Shown piece by piece: positions 60,201 to 64,000 of a stretch of 64,000 nt of DNA. Source of the DNA: Archilochus colubris (Eukaryota; Chordata; Aves; Apodiformes; Trochilidae); the NCBI GenBank assembly GCA_023079485.1, contig CM041084.1:17388609-17452608 (forward strand), in the 5' to 3' direction. Position numbers and translations under genes: made by a program. The notes below the pieces were generated by a model, which worked only from the letters and a program-made list of their open reading frames with translations, was not told the origin of the DNA and made no database searches. How positions within the stretch are numbered: position 1 is the stretch's first letter; the number at the start of each line of letters is the position of its first letter.

Positions 60201-61483
60201 AAGACAGTCATGATAAATTCTTCCCATTTCCTAACACTAGATGAGAAAAACTCCACTGCATAAAGAACCAAAATTGTAATATCAGAGTGTCATTCTTATC
60301 ACGGGTGAAATATATTCTCTTATTAGCAGGAACAGAAAACATGATCTTGTTGTCTGGAAAGAAAAATCCTGGTTAATCATTTTATTTTATTATATTTTTT
60401 CCAATGACTGAAATTTACACAAATGAAAATAACTAGGGATTCATCATGGTTTGACAATACTTTCATATTAATAATGGGAGGTGTCATCTCCTCTAAATTA
60501 CTAACTTCCTTGATAGAGAGCTAATAAACACTGCACCCCAGCGCAGAAGCCTCCTACACATTACATTGTTCCCTGGGTGTTAAACAACACAGGATGTGCA
60601 GATTAGGAGCATTTCTCATTTGCATAAATTAAGATGCAGCTCTGCCTTACCTGGTCTCCTTGTCCTTGGGCATAGTGGGTGATCCATACCCAAAAGCCTG
60701 CTTGTCAGCTGGAGAGGGCACTGTCTCGGCCACACCCGGGAGGCCGAGGACACTCCGTGCTTTTGCATCCACAAACACTGGCAGTCCTGGCTCCTTTTTG
60801 AAGGACTGACGGCTGGGGGAAGACCTGTCAGGCTGGATGGTGTGTGGGGGAATGTGAGCACTATGGTGAGGATGAATATCAATCATTCTCATGTCGGCCA
60901 CCCTGTGGGGTGAGGCGGGAGGAGTTTTAGCGCCAAGAGTGGGCAAATGGCTCTCCGGGTACTTCCTTGACTTTTGTCTGTACAAGGACTGCTCCAGCAT
61001 TTCAGGCTGCATCGAGGGGCTGCAGTAAGTGCTTGATGACCTCATGGCACCGCGATGGTAGGCTACAATGTGATCAGGGACATCAAGTGTGTGTCCGGAG
61101 TGGGGTGCAGCCACACTCATTCTCCCCTCATGAAACAAGTAGGGGTCACCGTACAGACCTTCATTTCTGATCAGGGTGAGGTTTTTGTTACTCATGTCCT
61201 CATCTGGCTTCACATCCCGTCTCTCCAAAATGGCGCTTGGGCTGGGCGATATTGAACGCGAGGCTGGCACACTGGAGAGCCGGTCCCTGGGGATGGTGGC
61301 GTTGCCTGGAACACCCATGGGCCGGCCCCCGCTGTAGGGAATCCTGGATGGAGAGGGAGGCATGGAGTGGGGCACTGGGGTGGAGGGTGGAGAGCTGGGC
61401 ATCACATGCGAAGGGTGTGTGGCAGATCCAGGGCGGGAACCGCTCGGGCCATCTCGGCCCGAATAAGCAATTTCCCTCTGCAT
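11768..61483 (-). CDS. KIAA1217: KIAA1217 (SKT, sickle tail protein homolog), C-terminal 1,666 residues in 15 exons
   Basis: KIAA1217/SKT is a cytoplasmic and cytoskeletal coiled-coil adaptor related to p140Cap (SRCIN1). In mouse, Skt is known for its role in notochord and intervertebral-disc development. Fifteen exons, each with GT/AG sites, join in consistent phase and total 5,001 nt. Using residue numbers of the visible part: 1-277 is a Ser/Pro-rich arm; about 278-535 is mostly helical coiled coil ([60 protein letters not shown]); 535-697 is a Ser/Gln/Pro spacer; 697-757 a second helical segment; 757-809 a PPPPPPRR segment; 809-898 an acidic linker; 898-1461 a large acidic/basic exon; 1461-1666 a Ser/Pro-rich tail. 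Recognition rests on strong recall of the human protein across most exons. The N-terminal part, roughly 15% of the human 1.9k-residue length, is outside the window. Confidence 0.95.
12263..12999 (-). other. KIAA1217: KIAA1217 intron 14 of the visible part
   Basis: The intron is 737 nt, from the GTAG donor at 12999 to TTTGCAG. It contains a (CAAA)n simple repeat at about 12728-12772. Nothing else is recognised. Confidence 0.85.
12728..12772. repeat. (CAAA)n microsatellite
   Basis: Repeated AAAC units with a few interruptions, in a KIAA1217 intron. Confidence 0.9.
13000..13122 (-). CDS. KIAA1217: KIAA1217 exon (123 nt)
   Basis: Forty-one codons in phase 0 at both ends, from [14 protein letters not shown] to [10 protein letters not shown]. 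The acceptor is CTTTCTGCAG and the donor CAG|GTAGTT. The segment is basic and Ser-rich. Joined to the last exon it gives ...[11 protein letters not shown], as in the human protein. Confidence 0.92.
13123..13610 (-). other. KIAA1217: KIAA1217 intron
   Basis: A 488-nt intron with an A-rich run at about 13217-13233 and a (CAAA)-like stretch near 13428-13460. No exon or transposon was seen. Confidence 0.8.
13611..15299 (-). CDS. KIAA1217: KIAA1217 large exon (1,689 nt, 563 codons)
   Basis: Uninterrupted minus-strand frame with acceptor CCCCCTTAG before 15299 and donor AAG|GTACCT. By exon residue: 1-200 is polar and Ser-rich; 261-294 is a compact block around [18 protein letters not shown] and [14 protein letters not shown] that I recall as shared with p140Cap; 297-308 is a nearly pure Glu run; 396-437 is a basic [11 protein letters not shown] segment followed by [17 protein letters not shown] and [13 protein letters not shown]; 485-509 is a helical heptad-like stretch ([18 protein letters not shown]). 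The exon starts with a GTG codon only because it is spliced in phase 0; it is not a translation start. Confidence 0.94.
15652..15717. repeat. (AAACC)n / (AAACG)n simple repeat
   Basis: Pentanucleotide units AAACC, AAACA and AAACG in tandem. Variant units are clustered, with four CpG-bearing AAACG-type units together near 15694-15710. Confidence 0.9.
18513..18582. repeat. Short imperfect tandem duplication, ATTGATAATAATGTT type
   Basis: The words TTGATAATA and TGTTCCATAT recur two to three times within 70 nt, consistent with local slippage. Confidence 0.8.
18738..18857 (-). CDS. KIAA1217: KIAA1217 exon (120 nt)
   Basis: Forty codons in phase 0, [18 protein letters not shown] to ...MQHKEKK, with donor AAG|GTAACA. 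Two acceptors are possible, 9 nt apart: TTTATTTCCTAG before 18857 (chosen because AFQKCS matches my memory of the human protein) and TTTCCAG before 18848, which would drop A-F-Q. Either keeps the frame. Confidence 0.82.
20667..21400 (-). mobile_element. CR1 LINE, 5'-truncated copy
   Basis: Its sense orientation is minus, the same as KIAA1217. The 3' end lies at the low coordinate (AATCACAGATTGGAAGGGAC). Minus-strand frames around 20998-21361 give the C-terminal reverse-transcriptase region of CR1 ORF2, with [19 protein letters not shown] and [18 protein letters not shown], broken by frameshifts. It is fairly well preserved but non-functional. The high-coordinate end is approximate. Confidence 0.93.
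21966..22005 (-). mobile_element. CR1 3' tail fragment
   Basis: AGAATCATAGAGTTGTTTTGG then TTGGAAAAGACAT is the reverse complement of a CR1 3' terminus. Only about 40 nt is recognisable. Confidence 0.7.
23184..23330 (-). CDS. KIAA1217: KIAA1217 exon (147 nt)
   Basis: Forty-nine codons in phase 0 at both ends, [15 protein letters not shown] to [15 protein letters not shown]. The acceptor is CCCCTGTAG and the donor CAG|GTAATG. It forms an acidic linker with a Glu run. Confidence 0.9.
23331..23902 (-). other. KIAA1217: KIAA1217 intron (572 nt)
   Basis: Ordinary AT-rich intron; nothing further recognised. Confidence 0.8.
23903..24057 (-). CDS. KIAA1217: KIAA1217 exon with polyproline segment (155 nt)
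   Basis: The acceptor is ACTTGCAG and the donor AAG|GTTTGA. The first two bases complete a Glu codon begun in the previous exon, followed by 51 codons: [53 protein letters not shown] is a candidate SH3 ligand of the PxxPx+ class (inference from motif). The proline run is six residues here, shorter than I recall in human. Confidence 0.93.
24058..28535 (-). other. KIAA1217: KIAA1217 intron (4.5 kb)
   Basis: AT-rich, with one ancient CR1-like relic at about 27300-27545. The plus-strand frame at 26050-26391 has no recognisable content. Confidence 0.8.
27300..27545 (+). mobile_element. Ancient CR1/L3-type LINE relic
   Basis: The region near 27419-27520 follows the CR1 ORF2 nucleotide pattern encoding the ...YCVQFW... 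stretch, in the plus orientation. It reads TGCAGCTCTGGTCTTCACAG, then GGTAGTGGAGTTAGATAAGG, then GGAGCAGCTGGCC in the expected order, with heavy divergence. It is clearly older than the avian CR1 copies elsewhere in the window. Confidence 0.65.
28536..28716 (-). CDS. KIAA1217: KIAA1217 exon (181 nt)
   Basis: The acceptor is TTTTTGTCTAG and the donor TCAG|GTAAGG. Sixty codons plus one base: [49 protein letters not shown]. It is a helical, charge-rich segment that I recall as almost identical in human. The leftover G completes Glu with the next exon. Confidence 0.95.
28717..29350 (-). other. KIAA1217: KIAA1217 intron (634 nt)
   Basis: Unremarkable intron between well-supported exons; no repeat recognised. 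Confidence 0.8.
29351..29837 (-). CDS. KIAA1217: KIAA1217 exon (487 nt), Ser/Gln/His-rich
   Basis: The first base completes the Arg codon split with the previous exon, followed by 162 codons: [21 protein letters not shown]..., then a Ser/Val/His/Gln-rich spacer ([20 protein letters not shown]), ending [11 protein letters not shown] and NRAVSIE. The donor is GAG|GTATGG. The acceptor TGGTGGGACAG has a weak, purine-interrupted pyrimidine tract, but the junction ...[11 protein letters not shown] fits the family sequence. Confidence 0.92.
29838..30781 (-). other. KIAA1217: KIAA1217 intron (944 nt)
   Basis: AT-rich intron with no recognised element. Confidence 0.8.
30782..30929 (-). CDS. KIAA1217: KIAA1217 exon (148 nt), coiled coil
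   Basis: The acceptor is TTCTCTTTGCAG and the donor GGAG|GTGAAT. It encodes (G)[37 protein letters not shown] and [11 protein letters not shown](R), one of the most conserved helical segments of the SKT/p140Cap family as I recall it. Confidence 0.95.
31169..31299 (-). CDS. KIAA1217: KIAA1217 exon (131 nt), coiled coil
   Basis: The acceptor is GTTTTGTCAG and the donor AAAG|GTTTGT. It encodes (C)[18 protein letters not shown], then [20 protein letters not shown] and VATLK(G). Both split codons are completed correctly by the neighbouring exons. A 239-nt intron (30930-31168) separates it from the next exon. Confidence 0.95.
32840..33120. promoter_or_regulatory. CpG-retaining intronic block, candidate regulatory element
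   Basis: Around nine CpG dinucleotides survive within about 250 nt (for example ACGTTC, GAACGAAA, CCGAACGACC, AGCGAATG, CTCGGAG, TCCGATAA) inside an intron otherwise nearly free of CpG. It contains CCACACGATGGCAG (32927-32940), which fits 12 of 14 positions of the CTCF core consensus as I know it. Function is inference; no reading frame or splice site supports an exon. Confidence 0.35.
33840..35220 (+). mobile_element. Ancient, highly degraded CR1 LINE relic (about 1.4 kb)
   Basis: The plus strand follows the nucleotide order of an amniote CR1 ORF2 second half: AAATCACCCAGGCCAGATGG; GCTTTCAGCAAGGTATTTGA; CTCTCATGGATAA; GTTCCACAGGGATCAGTGCT followed by AGGACTGGTGCTTTTCAACA; GTTAAGTAATGCTCATAAGA; GTCATGGTGTGCCCACATCA; AAACAAACAAAAAGAGG. 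All frames are destroyed. Its type resembles old copies shared among reptiles rather than the young avian subfamilies. Confidence 0.8.
34977..35030. repeat. Short tandem duplication, AAAAGGCATGATCA unit
   Basis: AAAAGGCATGATCA occurs twice about 28 nt apart, each followed by an A-rich AAAGGGA; a local duplication inside the CR1 relic. Confidence 0.8.
37312..37331 (+). repeat. Homopolymer A20
   Basis: Twenty consecutive A residues. No recognisable element body precedes it, so I do not call a retrocopy. Confidence 0.9.
37932..38107 (-). CDS. KIAA1217: KIAA1217 exon (176 nt), coiled coil
   Basis: The acceptor is TTTTGTGCAACAG and the donor TTATG|GTGGGT. Fifty-eight codons plus two bases: [58 protein letters not shown](C). 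Charged heptads are typical of the family's central rod. Confidence 0.95.
43894..44047. repeat. 154-nt uninterrupted polypurine tract, (GGAAGAGA)n-like
   Basis: Every base from 43894 to 44047 on the plus strand is A or G, arranged as GGAA, GAGA and GGAAGAGA units. On the KIAA1217 sense strand it is a pyrimidine tract (TTCC/TCTC), starting about 70 nt downstream of the splice donor at 44114-44115. Confidence 0.95.
44048..44073. repeat. (CAAG)n / (CAAA) simple repeat adjoining the purine tract
   Basis: About six CAAA/CAAG units in tandem, sense-strand (CTTG)n, between the purine run and the KIAA1217 exon donor. Confidence 0.9.
44116..44276 (-). CDS. KIAA1217: KIAA1217 exon (161 nt)
   Basis: The acceptor is CTTATTGCAG and the donor CAG|GTATGC. 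The first two bases complete Gly, followed by 53 codons: [53 protein letters not shown]. The end begins the central coiled coil that continues as [10 protein letters not shown] in the next exon. Confidence 0.95.
45381..45804 (+). mobile_element. CR1 LINE 3' fragment
   Basis: Plus orientation, antisense to KIAA1217. It starts GCAGGAGTCTGTCCAAAG, contains AACTGGGGTTGTTCAGCCTG and GTGGGTGTTGGTCTCTTCTC, and ends in a CR1-type tail ACTATAATTCTATTCCATGA. It is moderately diverged and has no intact frame. Confidence 0.92.
45881..45961. repeat. (TATGATCA)n palindromic short tandem repeat
   Basis: Units of CTATGATC, ATATGATC and TATGATCA in tandem. The core TGATCATATGATCA is self-complementary, so either strand could fold into hairpins. 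It lies between two CR1 copies. Confidence 0.9.
46096..46641 (+). mobile_element. CR1 LINE, 5'-truncated, well preserved
   Basis: About 546 nt. The frame at 46096-46437 encodes the ORF2 C-terminus, with [36 protein letters not shown] and [20 protein letters not shown]. The 3' end has GGACTCGATGATCTCTGAGG, then TCCCTTCCAACC and an imperfect ATTCTATGG-TTCTATGA tail. It is less diverged than the other copies, so probably a later insertion. Confidence 0.96.
46862..47040. promoter_or_regulatory. CpG-retaining intronic block with three ACGTGCT words
   Basis: Seven CpGs in about 170 nt of an intron nearly devoid of them. ACGTGCT occurs at 46950-46956, 47014-47020 and 47029-47035, and an E-box CACGTG lies near 46864. 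There is no reading frame with splice sites. A conserved enhancer is an inference only. Confidence 0.3.
48096..48120 (+). repeat. Homopolymer T25
   Basis: Twenty-five consecutive T residues (A25 on the minus strand), with no recognisable gene-derived sequence next to it. Confidence 0.9.
50735..50830 (-). mobile_element. CR1 3' fragment, degraded
   Basis: The plus strand reads GCAAGGGACCTCTGGAGGTC, then ATCTGGTCCAAAGTCCCACT and CAAAGCAGGGATCA, the reverse complement of the CR1 3' end without its terminal tail. The distal limit is approximate. Confidence 0.82.
51585..51765. promoter_or_regulatory. Homeodomain-site-rich intronic block, candidate conserved element
   Basis: Within about 120 nt there are CATAATTGATG, GATAATAATTAGC, CAGCTTAATTAGGG and a GGTGCACG segment. 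That is several TAATTA/TAATTG-type cores in sequence of otherwise high complexity. This resembles developmental enhancers, but nothing beyond motif density supports it. Confidence 0.25.
52161..52210 (-). CDS. KIAA1217: KIAA1217 small exon (50 nt)
   Basis: The acceptor is TTTGTTACTTAG and the donor GCAG|GTAAGA. It encodes (S)[16 protein letters not shown](G); both flanking codons are completed correctly by the neighbouring exons. The size is not a multiple of three, so skipping it would shift the frame. Confidence 0.9.
52211..52637 (-). other. KIAA1217: KIAA1217 intron (427 nt)
   Basis: Short AT-rich intron with nothing further recognised. Confidence 0.8.
52638..52742 (-). CDS. KIAA1217: KIAA1217 exon (105 nt)
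   Basis: The acceptor is TTGTCTTACAG and the donor CTAG|GTAAAA. It encodes (R)[18 protein letters not shown] and [16 protein letters not shown](S), a helical segment that I recall as near-identical in mammals and related in p140Cap. Confidence 0.95.
52743..60650 (-). other. KIAA1217: KIAA1217 intron (7.9 kb)
   Basis: AT-rich with a (TA)n stretch at 53338-53369 and a relatively GC-rich patch at about 55080-56050. No exon or transposon that I can name. Confidence 0.8.
53338..53369. repeat. (TA)n microsatellite with central interruption
   Basis: TATATATATA, then TTCAGA, then TATATATATATA. Confidence 0.9.
60651..61483 (-). CDS. KIAA1217: KIAA1217 large Ser/Pro-rich exon (833 nt)
   Basis: The acceptor is TTTTCTTTCCAG and the donor CCAG|GTAAGG. 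It has 277 codons plus two bases, from [15 protein letters not shown] to MPKDKET(R). The segment is basic, Ser/Pro-rich and His-rich in places, with an SRIP motif at 61337-61348 and repeated SPS motifs. The ATG is the first codon of the exon, but the acceptor and the known longer protein argue that it is internal. An alternative start here cannot be excluded. Confidence 0.93.
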
Positions 61484-64000
61484 CTGGAAAGAAAAGGAAA
61501 AACATCTAAGATACAGCACTACTGAATGAGCGAAACGTGAAGTGGGTTCTGACAGCCTTGACATCTACAGAAAAACAAATGGAAAAAAAACAATTCTAAA
61601 GACTAAGTAATTTGTCATCTGTATAAAAAAAACATTTTTGGATCTCAGTGCCTAAAGAAAATAACAACTGTTAACAGCAATAAATGTTGTATTTTACAGG
61701 TTTACATATGAGAGTTTAAAAAATCTTTTTACTTACACAAATGCCATCTAGCCCTAACCTGATATTGACAGCTACCGAAACTGAAATCAAGGGTTCCAGT
61801 GCCAGGTGCCCTAAGAACATGTAGGCAGTCACACACTTAAACAGTTTATTGATCAGACACAGGCTAGAGTTCACTGATTCTAAACCAGGAAGAAAATGCT
61901 GATGCTGTGGCATCACAAAGAGGCCTGAAGCCCTTAGACAAGAAAAATAAATGTTACAAATATTTGGCAGTTACAGAGCAGGATTTAGCCTTTTGGTAAT
62001 AACTTGACCTGGTCTTTATTACACAATAGATAAATAAAGCATAGGAGAACAACATACATAGGCATTTATTGGCTGTCAGGTTGCATGAAAACAGACTGAC
62101 CTTATAAAACATGTGCCATGGGTTTCCTTCACTGCACAGATAACTGCAGTCTGTGGAGCATGCACTAGGAAGGTAACTGAAGACCGTATCACAGTTTTGT
62201 AAGCAGCAACTGCCCGCAGTAAGGAATAAGCAAGCAAGGAAGAATAAGGGGAAACTTCCATACAAACGTTTTAGTGCTTTATTAGCAGAGGCCTTGGCAA
62301 AAAAACTGCAATGGATACATGTGCTGATGAAACAGCAGCACCTTACTCTGCCTAGCAATGACCTCTCTAGATAGTTGAACACTGTCAGTGACAGACACAA
62401 GAGAAATTCTCCCTCTAGCAATCATGGTGTGCCTGCTCTGGTGCTGCTAGGGTAAGGGGGATAAACAGGAAGATGAAAAATTTTGTAAGCTGGGTGCCAG
62501 CAACTACATAAGAAAAGGATCACAGCTGCTAAAATTTGTGTTGGCATTTTTAGCTTCCCTATCACTTCCAAGGGACTGTAGAAAGCAAAGTGTCCTAAGC
62601 ACAACTACATGTTCCCGAAGTTACACAGCATATGTTAATGTGCAGTGGAAGCTGCTGATCTGAAATCTTTGCCATTTCTCTCCTCTCTCACTCCCTGCTT
62701 TGACAATATGACTTGATTCATTGCAGTTACAGTGATCCATGGCTGATGAAGTATGAAATAATATTCCATTCCTGCCTCATCACAGGTTTTTCCACTGGTA
62801 AGGGAATTGAGATGGCAGTGCATAAACAATAGCTGTTCTCATCGTGGCAGGCTTGGCACTTGGGAATTACAAATGATGTTCCCCAGGGCTAGAGATCAAA
62901 AGTCTGGAGGATCAGGTATCAGAAAGAGGAAAGGAGAGAACCTGATTGTAGCAGCAGCAACAATAAATAATTGTAACAGAACAAAAGAGTGTGTTAGGAT
63001 GGCTCATAAATGAGCCAGACAAAAGTCATGAAGCTGAAGTGGAACATGAAATGATTTTTTCATTTCCACAGAGAATTACTGTAGTCTGGAAATTTAAATG
63101 AAATATAACTCTAAATAGTAATAATAAAATTATCAGTGGGCATTCAACCTAGCATTCAATTGACTTGAAGAAACACTGCAACATACTGATCTGTATTGTA
63201 TGTTCAGACCTGGGCCCACAGAACAGAAAGATTCCTACTGGCTATAAGGAGCTTTGGGATGACCCCTCCACGGATAGACAGCTGCAGATGTTTTGCACTG
63301 AGAGAAGAGCCTGGTGAAAGAAAATTCTTCTTGGATCCAACCATACAAGCTATACCACTCTCTGTTTAGTTGATCTAGCTAAAAAGCCACAACAGATGCA
63401 ATAGTGTCTGAACCCATAAACACTATGATAGGCTAGGCTGCAGTAAAAGGAAAAATTCCAATTTTACCTTGTAGAGAGGAGAAAATTTCCATGGGAAGCT
63501 TTCAAAGCCACAGGCTGAATTTCCCTCAAACTTCTGGACTTCACATTTCTGTATATTCTCCTTTATTCCTCATAAATCAAAGAAATCCATCAAAGAAAAA
63601 TTCCTATTTTCCACCTTAACATATTGTCATATGCTAAGATGGAAAGGAGAAGTTCAAGTATGGCGCTGGGCTATTGCTGTGTCTGAGTGTTAACACATGT
63701 AATGCTATCTACTTTTACTTTAAAATAACACTTGGTGTACACAGGCTGAATCAAGACCCCACTAGGCTAGGCGGGGCACTAACGCCTGGACAGACAACCT
63801 CTTCCTGAGAAGTTCAATTTCTATTTTAAGCCATGAATCAGCCCCTGGGTGGAGCGTGCAGAAGGGGAGAACAGCAGGAGCCAAAGTGTCAAGGGTGCCC
63901 AGGGCAGGTGCAGCAGGGTGTGTGGGCTGAGCAGGGATGGGAGCTGGTGACTGGAAGCCAGGCAGCCTTATTGGCTGGATTACACTGACTTCTGCCACTT
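61484..64000 (-). other. KIAA1217: KIAA1217 intron (partial, runs off the window)
   Basis: No upstream exon was recognised. The minus-strand open frame at 63762-63998 (Pro/Ala-rich) touches the window end and does not resemble KIAA1217; I treat it as intronic. Confidence 0.7.

Noticed and set aside
60651..61483. ATG at the start of this exon as the true KIAA1217 start codon
   Set aside because: It is preceded directly by a strong acceptor (TTTTCTTTCCAG), and the known protein extends further N-terminally, so it is most likely internal.
63762..63998. Minus-strand open frame at the window edge as an upstream KIAA1217 exon
   Set aside because: The translation is Pro/Ala-rich but does not match KIAA1217, and I found no convincing acceptor-donor pair.
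1..64000. CRISPR arrays, bacterial operons, tRNA or rRNA genes, endogenous retrovirus genes
   Set aside because: None seen: no spaced direct-repeat arrays, no cloverleaf with A/B boxes that I could identify, and no retroviral gene motifs.

Overview
The window is vertebrate nuclear DNA, almost certainly from a bird. Genes are split into short exons with GT/AG splice sites and lie in long AT-rich introns. The recognisable mobile elements are CR1 LINEs of avian type: 5'-truncated copies whose 3' ends carry the ATTCTATG-like tail. I saw no bacterial operons, CRISPR arrays or viral genes.

Two genes are present, tail to tail. On the plus strand, positions 1 to about 5,530 hold the 3' end of ARHGAP21, a RhoGAP of the Golgi and cell junctions: a 32-nt penultimate exon, a 1,728-nt terminal coding exon and a 3'UTR with a clear AATAAA. 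An intergenic spacer of about 5 kb follows (5,530-10,640), with one old CR1 fragment. On the minus strand, from about 10,640 to beyond 61,483, lies the 3' part of KIAA1217 (SKT, 'sickle tail'), a coiled-coil adaptor of the p140Cap/AIP3-related family. I could place 15 consecutive coding exons. Their phases agree at every junction and their lengths sum to 5,001 nt (1,666 codons plus stop). The 5' end of KIAA1217 is outside the window. The same convergent pair lies on human chromosome 10p12.

The KIAA1217 introns (0.2 to about 8 kb) contain several CR1 copies of different ages, simple repeats including a 154-nt uninterrupted purine run just downstream of an exon, and three stretches whose CpG or motif content suggests conserved regulatory DNA. 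The last 2.5 kb (61,484-64,000) is intron with no exon I could identify.

The two genes share no pathway evident from sequence beyond both being cytoskeletal and junctional regulators; adjacency looks like inherited synteny. I found no undescribed system. The most useful leads are a cluster of SxIP (EB-binding-like) motifs in KIAA1217, the purine tract at a splice donor, and the candidate noncoding elements. Recognition of gene families is from memory of the proteins; no alignment was run.
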